A DNA stretch of 64,000 nucleotides from NCBI GenBank assembly GCA_028873865.1, contig JAPPNI010000029.1, forward strand, positions 180,626 to 244,625, read 5' to 3'. Positions 31,983 through 41,620 of the stretch are shown here, piece by piece (the stretch's first letter is position 1; each line of letters begins with the position of its first letter). The position numbers were made by a program, and so were the translations under genes. The notes below the pieces were generated by a model. That model did no database searches, was not told where the DNA came from, and saw nothing but the letters and a program-made list of their open reading frames with translations. The DNA is from Chloroflexota bacterium (GTDB lineage Bacteria; Chloroflexota; Dehalococcoidia; Bin125).

Positions 31983-32609
31983 CTATCTGTAGGTGATCGA
32001 GCCATCTGGCCCTTGGAAGGTGGCGACCAGGGCCGGCTCGTTGGCTTCCCGCAGTTCGATCTCGATGCCCATCAACCGATGCGCGGCCCGCACGGTGTCG
32101 AGGTCGGGGTGTTCGCCGTGCCAGGATGCGAGGCTAACGCCCTGGACCGCCGTGCTGGAGGGATGTGGCGCATCTCCCCAGTCGATCAGGAACGGGATCA
32201 GCCCACCGAGATGGGGCGGCCAGGTTCCGATCGTGAGCCGCCAGTCGAGACGACCGCCATCGGGCAGGTCGCGGCCCAACGGGACGACCGAGCCCAGGTC
32301 GTAGCCGGCGTTCTTGGCCGCATCGGCGAGTTCATCGATCCGCTCGTTGCCCTTCCAACACCAGTGCGGGATGTGCGCGCCCCGCCCGGATTGCGGGTCC
32401 AGGCCGAACGGCATCGATCCGCCGCCCTCGTGCTCGGGATCGGGCCCGATGATCTCCAGGTAAGCGCCGTCCTGCAGCGCCAGCAGATGGTTGTAGGCGC
32501 CCATCTCGGTGAATCGTCCGCCGACCCCAGCCCGCACCCCGGTCGCCGCCGCGATCTCGTCAACCGTGGCCTGCACATCGGGCGTCGCGAGAACGATGTG
32601 ATCGAGCAT
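31983..32609 (-). CDS. Glyoxalase-like (VOC superfamily) protein, paralogue 2
   Basis: A 208-aa paralogue of the next gene, same layout: MLDHIVLATPDVQ, NHLLALQDGAYLEIIGPDP, IPHWCWK, RLDWRLT, ASWHGEHPDLD. Substitutions are spread along the length, so the duplication is old. The ATG at 32609 has GAGGAGG upstream; the TTG at 32624 is not needed. It sits 17 bp after the M20 amidohydrolase gene, forming an operon M20 - VOC - VOC - LLM on the minus strand. Confidence 0.8.
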   Translation of the reverse strand: MLDHIVLATPDVQATVDEIAAATGVRAGVGGRFTEMGAYNHLLALQDGAYLEIIGPDPEHEGGGSMPFGLDPQSGRGAHIPHWCWKGNERIDELADAAKNAGYDLGSVVPLGRDLPDGGRLDWRLTIGTWPPHLGGLIPFLIDWGDAPHPSSTAVQGVSLASWHGEHPDLDTVRAAHRLMGIEIELREANEPALVATFQGPDGSITYR

Positions 32610-32626
32610 CGTCTGCCTCCTCAATC

Positions 32627-33802
32627 TCAGTGGGTCGTTTCAAAGTCGGCGAGGGCCTGGTCGCGCAGATCCGGATCGGTGAGCCAGTCCAGCGCCGTGT
32701 GCGCCATCGCCTTGGTTGCGGTGAGAGTGAGCTGGTGACCCTCATCGGAGGCCGCCGCCGAGGTGAACTGCGGCGTGTGGTTGCCGCTCTCGTGCGGAAT
32801 CAGGTACATCGGATGGATCGAGGGCACGACGTGCGAGACGTTGCCCATGTCGGTCGACCCGAAACTGCCCTGAATGCTGCCGTCCAGATCGGCGGCCTCA
32901 ACCCCGAGATTGAGCCAACGTCTGCCGTAGGCCTCCGCCAGCGGACCGTTGTTGGCCATGTTGCTGTAGCGCTCGCCGGCTTGCCAGTCCACCGACCACT
33001 CGCAGCCCGTCGCCTGGGCCGCGCCCGCGAAGCAGTCCTCGACCCGCTTGATCGTGTCGTCCAACCGCTCCTCATAGGGAGCTCGAACGTAAAACTCGGC
33101 CTGGGCGTAGTCAGGAATGATGTTTGGCTTCTCGCCGCCGTGATGAATCTTGCCGTGAATCCGTACGGTCGGGTGCGCCTGCTGGCGCAGCAGCCCAATC
33201 GCCTGGTAGGCGAGCACCAGAGCGTCGAGCGCGTTGCGGCCTTCCCAGGGCGCGCCGGCCGCGTGCGCATTCTTGCCCTGAAACTCAACGAGGCACGTAT
33301 CGATCGCCAGGACGAAGGGATAGATGATGTTGCCCGTGCCCGGGTGGATCATCATCGCCGCGCCGACATCCTCGAATGCGCCCTCGTCAATCAATCGGAT
33401 CTTGCCGCCGCCGCCCTCTTCGGCCGGCGATCCGAGCACGCGAACGGTGCCCTCCACACCTTCCCGCTCCAGCGCCTCGGCGACGGCGAGTCCGGCCGCA
33501 ACTCCGGAGATCGCGATCAGGTTGTGCCCGCAGGCATGGCCGATACCCGGCAGCGCGTCGTACTCGCTGAGCACGGCAATCGTCGGCCCGCCCGATCCGC
33601 GCGTTGCCTCGAACGCCGTTTGCATACCGTAAGCGGAGGGTGTCACATCGAATCCGGCGTCCGCCAACCACGAGGTCAGCGCAGCATGAGCATGCACTTC
33701 TTCGTAGTTCTCCTCCGGATGCGAGTGAATGTCGAGGCTCAGAGCCCGCAAGGACTCTGACGATGCATCGATCGTCTGCGATGCAATGTCCCAAAGCGAC
33801 AT
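32627..33802 (-). CDS. M20 family amidohydrolase (AbgB-like)
   Basis: A 391-aa metal-dependent amidohydrolase of the M20D type that cleaves N-acyl or p-aminobenzoyl-like amide bonds. Motifs are DIHSHPEENYEE (24-35), SEYDALPGIGHACGHNL (metal site, near 78-94), GSPAEEGGGGK (catalytic Glu pair near 128) and AMMIHPGTGN, with a dimerisation lid around 165-275. It is cytoplasmic, without a signal. Operon partners are the two glyoxalase-like genes and the LLM gene downstream. Confidence 0.9.
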   Translation of the reverse strand: MSLWDIASQTIDASSESLRALSLDIHSHPEENYEEVHAHAALTSWLADAGFDVTPSAYGMQTAFEATRGSGGPTIAVLSEYDALPGIGHACGHNLIAISGVAAGLAVAEALEREGVEGTVRVLGSPAEEGGGGKIRLIDEGAFEDVGAAMMIHPGTGNIIYPFVLAIDTCLVEFQGKNAHAAGAPWEGRNALDALVLAYQAIGLLRQQAHPTVRIHGKIHHGGEKPNIIPDYAQAEFYVRAPYEERLDDTIKRVEDCFAGAAQATGCEWSVDWQAGERYSNMANNGPLAEAYGRRWLNLGVEAADLDGSIQGSFGSTDMGNVSHVVPSIHPMYLIPHESGNHTPQFTSAAASDEGHQLTLTATKAMAHTALDWLTDPDLRDQALADFETTH

Positions 33803-33877
33803 ATCAGCCCCCCATTGCTTCCAGCCTCCGCTTCAAGCGGGGCCTGCTCGGCCGGCGTGCGCCTCGGACGAGGCAAC

Positions 33878-34684
33878 CTATTCCGTGAACCAGCCGCCGT
33901 CCGGATGGATGATCTCGCCGGTGACGTAGGAGGCCTCCTCCGACGCCAGGAACAGCGCCACCTTGGCGATCTCCTCAGGCTGACCGAAGCGGCGCATCGG
34001 AGTCATGCTGAGGACCCACTGGTTGAGTTCTTCGTTCCCCGAGATCGCCGCCGTCATCGGAGTCTCGATGAAGCCCGGACCGATCGCGTTCACGCGAATG
34101 CCGTCCTGGACCAGTTCCTGGGCCAGCACCTTCGTCAGCATCCAGACGCCGGCCTTGGAGACGCAGTAGTTCGCCGCGCCGGGCTGCGGAAACTTGGCCA
34201 TGATCGAGGCGATATTGATGATCGAGCCTCCGTTGCCCAGCTCAATCATCTTCCGAGCGCAGGAGCGATCGGTCATCATCACGCCGGTCAGATTGACCGC
34301 CATGACCTTCTCCCAGTGCTCGACGTTCTGGTTCGTGATGAACGAGGCCGTGCGGTCATCGCCGATGTCCGTAGTCTCGCCGGAGACATACTCGGCGCTT
34401 GCAATGCCAGCCGCGGCCACAACCACATCAAGCCGGCCGAACTCGTCCACGCAAGCCTGTGCCGCCGCGTCATTGGCCGCCTCGGTCGAGGTGTCGCACT
34501 CAACGACCACCGCCCGTTGACCAAGCGCCTCGACCGTGGCCACCGTCTCCGCCGCGCGTTGGGGCAGCAGATCGGCGAGCAGCACGTCGGCGCCCTCCTG
34601 AGCAAATCGAATCGCGCAGGCTGCTCCGATGCCGCTGGCTCCACCGGTGATCAATGCCGCCTGTCCCTCAAGTGCACCAGCCAT
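33878..34684 (-). CDS. SDR family oxidoreductase
   Basis: A 268-aa classical short-chain dehydrogenase: TGGASGIGAA (13-22), VVAAAGIAS, IINIASIM, active-site NYCVSKAG (Tyr and Lys), and the IGPGFIETPM strand. A 10-15 residue insert around EYVSGETTDIGDDRTASFITNQN is longer than usual and may shape substrate binding. It ends 76 bp before the M20 gene and likely belongs to that operon. The substrate is unknown. Confidence 0.9.
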   Translation of the reverse strand: MAGALEGQAALITGGASGIGAACAIRFAQEGADVLLADLLPQRAAETVATVEALGQRAVVVECDTSTEAANDAAAQACVDEFGRLDVVVAAAGIASAEYVSGETTDIGDDRTASFITNQNVEHWEKVMAVNLTGVMMTDRSCARKMIELGNGGSIINIASIMAKFPQPGAANYCVSKAGVWMLTKVLAQELVQDGIRVNAIGPGFIETPMTAAISGNEELNQWVLSMTPMRRFGQPEEIAKVALFLASEEASYVTGEIIHPDGGWFTE

Positions 34685-34905
34685 GTCGCCCGCCTCTCAG
34701 TGTTCGGTGTGTTGGCGGCCCATCAGCGGCCAGCCAGATCGCGCCGTCGGCAGGATAAGCGCTCTGGTCGGTGTTGCCATTGCTGGAATACACGAGTTTC
34801 AGCGTTGTTCTGCACGTCCGGACGAATTGTTCCATGCCCTACTTCTGATGTTCTCGATACGATACGCGTGCGTCGCATTACTCGACGTAACGAAAGGAAG
34901 AGTCA

Positions 34906-36444
34906 ATGCGAAATCTGACCTGGCTCGCATTGGGGTTCGTGATCGGAGCTGCAACCCTCGGCGTGGTCTGGGCCAACGTGGCCAACACTCCCGATGATCC
35001 GGATGGCGCGGTCGACGTGCGCATCGTCGTTGAGCGCCACGCGAGCGGAGCCGTCGAGGTCGGCCTGGAGCAGCGCGAGGTCAGCGGCGAATGGGGTGGG
35101 ACCCTTCGGCCGGAGCATCGTTTTCTGCTCGCCGACGTTGGAGTCGGTCGGCAATTGCGCAGCTCCGTGATCGTCGTCGACACGGACAGTCGTTACGAAA
35201 CCATCGCCACCGCTTACGCGGACTATCTCTTCACCTCAGGCCAGGAAACCGCCCTCAACTTCCACGATCGTCTGAACGGGTCACAGAACCTACCCAAGAT
35301 GCTCTGCATCGTCGATCTGAACGATCCCGGAATCGACAGATATTGCGACGGCATCGAATCGACATACGGCGGTGAAGTCGAGCGCATCGAAGTCAGCGAC
35401 TACGCAGCCTCCCGAGCGGACCTGGAATCCAGACTGCTGGACGACCGGGAGATCGGCACCCTGTTCGCCACCAGTGTGCCTACCGCCGTCATCGTCGACG
35501 AGGCCCGAGAAGCGACCCGCCGGTTCGTCACCTGGAGCTATTGGATCGAGCTGATCGACCCCCATCTGCCGCCGCTTGAGAACCTACACTGCGTGATCAG
35601 TCATGGCAGCGACGAAGACCTGTTCTGGGGCGTGGCGGCTGAGTCATCGGTGGCTGCCGGGGGCATGTTGGGGATCAACTTGCGCAACGAGGTCTACACC
35701 AACGGCGCGGAACAGGCCGATGCCGTCCGTCGCTGTGTCGCAGATGGTGCTGTAGCCATCGCGACCACGCTCGCCGAACCTGAAGCCATGAAGCCTGCGG
35801 TGCGCGAGGCGATTGCCAGCGATGTCCCGGTGATCTCATTCAACTCGGGCGCCGAAGCAGCCGCCGAGGTCGGCACGGCGTTGCACATCTCGCTTGACGA
35901 TCGCGAGGCCGGTCGTGTTGCGGGTGACGAGTTCAACCGACGCGGAATCGAGGGCAAGCTCCTCTGTGTGATCCATGAGCCGGACAATCAGGGTCTGCAT
36001 GATCGCTGCGATGGACTGGAAGAGACTTTCAACGGCGAGGTCGAACGCTGGAGTATGACCGACCGCGAGACGACAGTCGAGGAGCTGCACGCGCGACTGG
36101 ATCAAGGTGATGTCAGTGCCGTGCTTGGCCTGTCATCGTCAATCGGCACGCAGGTTCGCAGCGCGATCTTCGACTCCCGACTCAACGTCAAGGGGGCGAC
36201 GTTCGGCTTCAGCCGCACGGTCGCCGAGTACGTCGCCGAGGGTCGGCTCATGTTCGCCATATTCGACCATCCTGAGATCCAGTCCTACCTGGCCGCTGTT
36301 GGTGCGTTGGTGATGGAGCGCCTGCGGATCGATCCACAGGCCTATTTCAACAGCGCGCAAATGCTGATCGCGCCGACCATCGTCAATGCCGAGGAGATGC
36401 AGGCCTTGCTCGATTCACTCACGGATTGGCCGGAGCGACCATGA
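34906..36444 (+). CDS. Membrane-anchored periplasmic-binding-like protein with duplicated lobe (long form 1)
   Basis: A 512-aa protein. An N-terminal hydrophobic helix (4-24) is an uncleaved anchor or signal peptide. Then comes a short domain found in all four paralogues here (VERHASGAVEVGLEQRE...GEWGG..RPEHRF, 42-73), an extra lobe (131-215, MLCIVDLNDPGIDRYCDG), and a type 1 periplasmic-binding core (225-505, related to ribose/LacI binding proteins, with VISFNSGAEAAAE). The lobe at 131 repeats the core lobe at 351 (LLCVIHEPDNQGLHDRCDG), including a Cys pair likely to form a disulfide. There is no permease or ATPase nearby, so sensing or scavenging with a distant transporter is possible. It is paired with 36545. 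Confidence 0.75.
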   Translation: MRNLTWLALGFVIGAATLGVVWANVANTPDDPDGAVDVRIVVERHASGAVEVGLEQREVSGEWGGTLRPEHRFLLADVGVGRQLRSSVIVVDTDSRYETIATAYADYLFTSGQETALNFHDRLNGSQNLPKMLCIVDLNDPGIDRYCDGIESTYGGEVERIEVSDYAASRADLESRLLDDREIGTLFATSVPTAVIVDEAREATRRFVTWSYWIELIDPHLPPLENLHCVISHGSDEDLFWGVAAESSVAAGGMLGINLRNEVYTNGAEQADAVRRCVADGAVAIATTLAEPEAMKPAVREAIASDVPVISFNSGAEAAAEVGTALHISLDDREAGRVAGDEFNRRGIEGKLLCVIHEPDNQGLHDRCDGLEETFNGEVERWSMTDRETTVEELHARLDQGDVSAVLGLSSSIGTQVRSAIFDSRLNVKGATFGFSRTVAEYVAEGRLMFAIFDHPEIQSYLAAVGALVMERLRIDPQAYFNSAQMLIAPTIVNAEEMQALLDSLTDWPERP

Positions 36445-36481
36445 GCTGATCGACCCAAATCGAGGCGTGGCGACCACAGAT

Positions 36482-36510
36482 CGCGCGCCATGATCCGGAT
36501 CGTGCGCGCG
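36482..36510. repeat. Hairpin between the two long binding-protein genes
   Basis: CGCGCGC and GCGCGCG arms surround the palindrome GATCCGGATC, with a one-base bulge. There is no T-run, so it is not a classic terminator; it could stabilise the upstream mRNA or attenuate read-through. Confidence 0.45.
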
Positions 36511-36544
36511 AAGCGTTCGCGTAAACAAAGACAGGAGAGATGCG

Positions 36545-38170
36545 ATGCGTACATTGATCGTCCTATTCGTCGGCGTCCTGATCGGCGCAGCCGCCCTGGG
36601 CGGCGTCTGGGCCGTGGAGCAAGGGACTGAAGATGAACAACTGGAGGTCCGCGTTGCCGTCAAGCGGCTCGACGACGGCCGCGTCGAGATTGGCGTACAG
36701 CAGCGTGAGCGCGACGGCGCCTGGGGTCACACGCAGAGACCAGAGCATCGTTTCCTCCTCCCCGACGCCGAAACCGGGAAGGTGAAGTACAGCTCGGCGG
36801 TCGCATTTGACCTCACGACTCGTGCGGAGCGGATCGCCGACGCGTATCGCGCCGAGCTGGTCCGCAACGGCCAGCTGTACGGCGAATACCTCGTTCGGCG
36901 ATTCCACGCAGAAGACGATCCAGAATCACTCCCGCCCGTTCTTTGCCTCATTGACCCCCGGGAGGCTGCCCTGGGCGCCCTGTGCGACGGGGTCGGCGAG
37001 ACATTCCCCACCGGCGTCGAGGTGATCGAATCCGGTGACTACAACGCTGTCGCAGACGAGGTGGAACGCCGCCTCCGCGCCGGCGAGATCTCGCAGATTC
37101 TGGCGACCTCGAATCAGGTGCTTGAGACCGCCGTCTTCGCTCGTGACCACGTCCTGGTCAACAACCCCGACCTCGACTGGACCTGGGTGCACTACTGGTT
37201 CGAACCGCTCGACCCGCAACTGCCCGCCAACGATGACCTGTTCTGCGTGATCGGCCACGGCGGCCGAGACCTCTTCTGGGGTGTCGCTTCCGACACGGCG
37301 CTGGTCGCAGCAACGGCGCTCGGCATCAACCTCCGCTCTCAGACATTCAGCGAGGTCGCAGATCAGGCCGAAGCGATCCGCCAATGCGTCGAAGACGGTG
37401 CCGTCTCGATCGCAACCACACTGGTCTCACCGGCCGATCTCGCACCGGCAATCGCCGAAGCGACAGCCGCCGGCATCCCGGTGATGTCCTTCAACTCCGG
37501 CACGCAGGCCGCGGCCGATGTCGGTTCCAGCTTCCACATCGGCCTCAACGACCGCCGAGCCGGGGAGATCGCCGGCGAACAGTTCAACAGGGAAGGCACC
37601 CAGGGCACAATCCTCTGTCTCATCCACGAGTCGAACAACATCGGTCTCCACGAGCGCTGCGAGGGTCTCGCGGCGACCTACGCCAACGGCGAGGTCGAAA
37701 CCTGGGACTACTCGGGCAGGAACGCTGAGGACGCCGTGCTCGAACGTGCCGCCGAGGGCGACATCGCCGCCGTGATGGCGCTCTCCGATTCGGTCGGCCT
37801 CGACGTCCTCCTTGCCCAGTGGCCCGACCCCGAGGTTCCGCTGGCCACGTTCGGCTTCAACCTCGGCTTCGCCAAGTGGGTCGAGGAGGGGAAGATCATG
37901 TTCGCCGTCTATGACCATCCGCTGGTTCAGACCTATCTGAGCGTCATGGGCGCGCTCCTGATCGACCGCATGAGACTCGACCCCGTCACCCTCTTCAACG
38001 GCATGGCGATGTTGATCGAACCTCAGATCGCCGATGCCGAGCAAATGCGGCGGGTAACTAACGCGTTGATCCCGCAGGAAATCCAGGATCGCTATCTCGA
38101 CGACAGCGTCGATGACGGAGAAAGCGACGATTCCGGGGACGGCAACGGCTCGCAGAACGGCGATAGCTGA
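36545..38170 (+). CDS. Membrane-anchored periplasmic-binding-like protein with duplicated lobe (long form 2)
   Basis: A 541-aa paralogue of the preceding gene with the same order: hydrophobic helix (4-23), shared domain (VKRLDDGRVEIGVQQRERDGAWG...RPEHRF, 39-70), extra lobe from 131 (VLCLIDPREAALGALCDG) and binding core (about 240-510) whose own lobe repeats it (ILCLIHESNNIGLHERCEG). It ends in an acidic Asp/Ser/Gly-rich tail (about 515-541) that its neighbour lacks. The start is ATG 36545 with AGGAGAG upstream. It probably shares a transcript with the first gene, 100 bp upstream. Ligand unknown. Confidence 0.75.
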   Translation: MRTLIVLFVGVLIGAAALGGVWAVEQGTEDEQLEVRVAVKRLDDGRVEIGVQQRERDGAWGHTQRPEHRFLLPDAETGKVKYSSAVAFDLTTRAERIADAYRAELVRNGQLYGEYLVRRFHAEDDPESLPPVLCLIDPREAALGALCDGVGETFPTGVEVIESGDYNAVADEVERRLRAGEISQILATSNQVLETAVFARDHVLVNNPDLDWTWVHYWFEPLDPQLPANDDLFCVIGHGGRDLFWGVASDTALVAATALGINLRSQTFSEVADQAEAIRQCVEDGAVSIATTLVSPADLAPAIAEATAAGIPVMSFNSGTQAAADVGSSFHIGLNDRRAGEIAGEQFNREGTQGTILCLIHESNNIGLHERCEGLAATYANGEVETWDYSGRNAEDAVLERAAEGDIAAVMALSDSVGLDVLLAQWPDPEVPLATFGFNLGFAKWVEEGKIMFAVYDHPLVQTYLSVMGALLIDRMRLDPVTLFNGMAMLIEPQIADAEQMRRVTNALIPQEIQDRYLDDSVDDGESDDSGDGNGSQNGDS

Positions 38171-38562
38171 GCCGAATCAGCGTCGACGCGCTCACTGATG
38201 CATGCGCGGCAGTGGGCGCGTCGACCTTCGGCGCTGTCCGGGAGAGCCGGCCTTGGCAGTGACGTGCCGGCCTTCCCGCGAAACGGGTTTTCATTCGTGC
38301 TAACGAAACTACTTGCGGATAATGCTCGTTTAGGCGTAGCGTCCTAGACGACGGGGATGTTCCTGGGGTTACTGCATGATCAGGCCGCTTGGCTCGAATC
38401 CCCATTGTGCACACAGCGTTCGCCTTGGCATTGCGTATCCTGCACCGCGTGGGCCGATGAGACCCGCGGGAGTAGTGATCGCCGTGTGCTATCCCAGGCT
38501 CATTCCCGGATGATTCGGACGGCGCATTGCATTCCCCTGCCGTCCACGGAGGCCGTTGAGAG
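38171..38562. other. 392-bp intergenic region
   Basis: No gene supported. An imperfect hairpin at about 38238-38277 (GCCGGC arms with GGGA/TCCC ends) could end transcription of the binding-protein pair. A GATAAT near 38321 could be a -10 box for korA, but I see no good -35. Confidence 0.4.
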
Positions 38563-40446
38563 ATGACCACCACTTCAACCCAGGCGAACGGTTCGGGAGG
38601 GTCGGCCGCACCGATCCAGGAGCGTGATCGCGTCACCGTCCGCTTCGCCGGGGACTCCGGCGACGGCATGCAGCTGGCGGGCAATCGCTTCGCCGACGCG
38701 ACCGCTGTCTTCGGCAACGATTTCTCGACGCTGCCCGACTTTCCAGCCGAGATCCGCGCCCCCGCCGGATCGCTGGCCGGCGTCTCCAGCTTCCAGATTT
38801 CCTTCTCGAAGCACCAAATCTTCACTCCCGGCGACGAGCCCGACACGCTCGTGGCGATGAATCCTGCGGCTCTCAAGTCGCACTTGTCCGCTCTGGCCAA
38901 GGGCGGCCTGCTGGTCATCAACGAGGACGCTTTCACATCGGGCAATCTGAAGAAGGCCAACTACCCCAGCAACCCGCTGTCGGACGGTTCACTCGACAGT
39001 TACCGGATCATCAAGGCGCCAATAACCACGGCAGCCGTCGCCGCAGTTGAGGATCTGGGTCTGACCACTCAGAACGCCGAGCGGACCAAGAACTTTTTCG
39101 CGCTTGGCTTGGTCTACTGGCTCTACGACCGTGACCTGCAGCCGACTCTCGACTGGATCGAAGATCGCTTCGGACGCATTCCGAACATCGCCGAGGCCAA
39201 CCGCCGCGCCCTCTACGCCGGTCACGCCTATGGCGAAACCACCGAAATCGCCGATGCTCACGTCCGCGTTCCCCCGGCCGTTCTCACGCCCGGCGAATAT
39301 CGCACGATCACCGGCAACCAGGCGCTTGTGCTCGGCCTGATCACCGCGGCGCACTTGACCGATCTCGAGCTCTTCTACGGGTCGTACCCGATCACTCCGG
39401 CCTCTGACGTGCTCGTCGAGCTTGCCGCGCTCAGGGAATTCGGCGTGCGTACGTTCCAGGCGGAGGACGAAATCTCGGCCATTGGCACCGCGATCGGCGC
39501 CGCATACGGCGGCGGCCTCGGTGTGACCGGCACTTCCGGGCCTGGAATCGCGCTCAAGAGCGAGGCGCTCAACCTCGCCGTGATGACCGAACTTCCTCTG
39601 ATCGTGCTTGACGTACAGCGCTCCGGCCCCTCAACCGGAATGCCGACCAAGACAGAGCAGACCGACCTGCTCCAGGTCATGTTTGGTCGCAATGGCGAAT
39701 CGCCGCTCTGTGTGTTGGCCGCCAAGTCGCCGGGCGACTGTTTCTACATGGTGCTCGAGGCAGTCCGGCTCGCCTTCCAGTTCGTCACGCCGGTTGTACT
39801 GCTCTCCGATACCTACCTGGCCAACACCGCCGAGCCCTGGCCTGTGCCCGACATCACCCAGCTCGAGTCAATCGATGTTCCCTACCGCCGGCTCGAACAT
39901 GTCAGTGCCGAGGACTTCGAGCCGTACAAGCGGGATCCCGACACCCTCGCGCGGATGTTCATCCCGCCCGGTCAGCCCGACCTCCAGCACCGGATCGGCG
40001 GTCTGGAGAAGTCCGACATCACCGGCGACGTCGCTTATTCGCCGGAGAACCATCAACGCATGACGGATCTGCGCGCTGAGAAGATTCGCAGAATCGCCAA
40101 CTTCATTCCTGAGGTCGAGGTGGACGGTCCGGAGTCCGGCGATCTTCTCGTGTTGAGTTGGGGTTCGACCTACGGTGCCGTCTTCACCGCCGTCAACGAG
40201 GCGCGGGCAGCTGGACACGAGGTTGCCCACGCCCACCTGCAGTACCTCAACCCCTTCCCGCGCAACCTCGGCGACGTGGTCTCGCGGTTCCGGCGGGTGC
40301 TGATCCCCGAGGCCAACACCGGTCAGTTGCGGATGCTGATCCGCGCCAATTTCCTGGTCGACGCCGAGGGTTACAACGAGGTCACCGGCCAGCCGCTCTC
40401 GGCCCGTCAACTGACCGAGAGAATCACGCAGATGGCCGCCAATTAG
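38563..40446 (+). CDS. korA: 2-oxoacid:ferredoxin oxidoreductase, alpha subunit (gamma-alpha fusion, KorA type)
   Basis: A 627-aa subunit in which the gamma domain (about 15-205, starting VRFAGDSGDGMQLAGNRFAD) is fused to the alpha domain (from about 225). Together with KorB it oxidatively decarboxylates 2-oxoglutarate or a related 2-oxoacid to an acyl-CoA, reducing ferredoxin. The alpha domain shows YPITPASD near 273, TSGPGIALK and GMPTKTEQ. This arrangement is that of oxygen-tolerant mycobacterial-type KorAB. The start is ATG 38563. korB follows after 49 bp. No ferredoxin gene adjoins. Confidence 0.93.
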   Translation: MTTTSTQANGSGGSAAPIQERDRVTVRFAGDSGDGMQLAGNRFADATAVFGNDFSTLPDFPAEIRAPAGSLAGVSSFQISFSKHQIFTPGDEPDTLVAMNPAALKSHLSALAKGGLLVINEDAFTSGNLKKANYPSNPLSDGSLDSYRIIKAPITTAAVAAVEDLGLTTQNAERTKNFFALGLVYWLYDRDLQPTLDWIEDRFGRIPNIAEANRRALYAGHAYGETTEIADAHVRVPPAVLTPGEYRTITGNQALVLGLITAAHLTDLELFYGSYPITPASDVLVELAALREFGVRTFQAEDEISAIGTAIGAAYGGGLGVTGTSGPGIALKSEALNLAVMTELPLIVLDVQRSGPSTGMPTKTEQTDLLQVMFGRNGESPLCVLAAKSPGDCFYMVLEAVRLAFQFVTPVVLLSDTYLANTAEPWPVPDITQLESIDVPYRRLEHVSAEDFEPYKRDPDTLARMFIPPGQPDLQHRIGGLEKSDITGDVAYSPENHQRMTDLRAEKIRRIANFIPEVEVDGPESGDLLVLSWGSTYGAVFTAVNEARAAGHEVAHAHLQYLNPFPRNLGDVVSRFRRVLIPEANTGQLRMLIRANFLVDAEGYNEVTGQPLSARQLTERITQMAAN

Positions 40447-40495
40447 CTTCGACCATCGCGTAACATCGAACACGAAGAGTCACGGGAGGCACGAA

Positions 40496-41548
40496 ATGGT
40501 ACTCCAGACGCCACCACTAGAGCCGGTTGAGTCCATCATTCCGCTTGCGGAAGAGGATTTGACCCGCAAGGACTATGCCTCCGACGTCGACACGCGTTGG
40601 TGCCCGGGCTGCGGCGACTATTCGATCCTCGCCCAGATGCAGCGCGGTCTCTCCAATCTCAACGTCGCGCCCGAGAAGATGGTCTTTGTCTCAGGGATTG
40701 GCTGCTCCTCCCGTTTCCCCTACTACATGAACACGTACGGGATGCACTCGATTCACGGTCGCGCGCCGACGATCGCCTCCGGACTCAAGCTCTCCCGCCC
40801 TGATCTGATGGTCTTTGTGATCACCGGCGATGGCGATGCCCTCTCAATCGGCGGGAACCACTTGCTGCATGTCCTGCGACGCAACGTCGATGTGAAGATC
40901 TTCCTCTTCAACAACCGCATCTACGGCCTGACCAAGGGTCAGTACTCTCCAACCTCCGAGCTCGGCAAGGTGACCAAGTCCTCGCCAATCGGTACGACCG
41001 AGCGCCCGCTCAACCCGCTCTCGATCGCCCTGGCTTCCGAAGCGACGTTCGTCGCTCGCAGCTTCGACACCGATCCGCAGCATCTGACCGCGACAATCGA
41101 GCGCGCGGCCAGGCACCACGGGGCCGCGTTCGTCGAGATTCTGCAGAACTGCAATATCTTCAACGACCGCGCCTTCGCCGACTACACGGACCGCAACGTT
41201 CGTGACGAGCGCCTGCTCTACCTCGAGCACGGACAACCGATGCTCTTCGGTGAGGACAAGAACAAGGGCCTCGCGGTGTCAGCCACCGGTCTGCGCGTCG
41301 TGGATGCCGATGGTCCCGACGCCGGTCTGATTCTCACCCACGACGCGACGCGCCCTTCGCCCGACGTGCATCAGCTCCTTGCCCGTTGCTCCTATCCCGA
41401 GATGCCGGTGCCCATGGGCGTCATCCGCCAGGTCACCACACCCACCTACGGTGACTACCTCGACAGCCAGATCGAGGTTGCCAAGTTCAAGAACCGCCAC
41501 GACGTCGCCCAGCTCCTCAAGGGCCGCTCCACCTGGCAGGTTGAGTAG
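40496..41548 (+). CDS. korB: 2-oxoacid:ferredoxin oxidoreductase, beta subunit (KorB type)
   Basis: A 350-aa thiamine-diphosphate subunit. Iron-sulfur ligands WCPGC (Cys36, Cys39) and GIGCSSR (Cys70) are present, with a likely fourth Cys in LQNCNIF. The ThDP/Mg motif is GDGDALSIGGNH (111-122), ending at LFNN. Length and order match KorB. It forms an operon with korA and is followed 22 bp after its stop by a strong intrinsic terminator, so the transcription unit is korAB alone. Confidence 0.94.
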   Translation: MVLQTPPLEPVESIIPLAEEDLTRKDYASDVDTRWCPGCGDYSILAQMQRGLSNLNVAPEKMVFVSGIGCSSRFPYYMNTYGMHSIHGRAPTIASGLKLSRPDLMVFVITGDGDALSIGGNHLLHVLRRNVDVKIFLFNNRIYGLTKGQYSPTSELGKVTKSSPIGTTERPLNPLSIALASEATFVARSFDTDPQHLTATIERAARHHGAAFVEILQNCNIFNDRAFADYTDRNVRDERLLYLEHGQPMLFGEDKNKGLAVSATGLRVVDADGPDAGLILTHDATRPSPDVHQLLARCSYPEMPVPMGVIRQVTTPTYGDYLDSQIEVAKFKNRHDVAQLLKGRSTWQVE

Positions 41549-41569
41549 GTATCGACATCCTGGATCATC

Positions 41570-41598
41570 AAAGAGGCCGCCCAACGGGCGGCCTCTTT
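41570..41598 (+). terminator. Intrinsic terminator after korB
   Basis: A perfect 13-bp stem (AAAGAGGCCGCCC / GGGCGGCCTCTTT) with loop AAC and a T-rich end. It is the cleanest terminator in the window and is symmetric enough to serve the convergent SDR gene too. Confidence 0.9.
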
Positions 41599-41620
41599 CG
41601 CTTTCGCGGACCGCGGAGGT

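Noticed and set aside
38353..38403. tRNA-like GGGGAT ... ATCCCC with a GGCTCGAATC loop
   Set aside because: Only about 50 bases between the arms; no anticodon stem or D-arm can be drawn.
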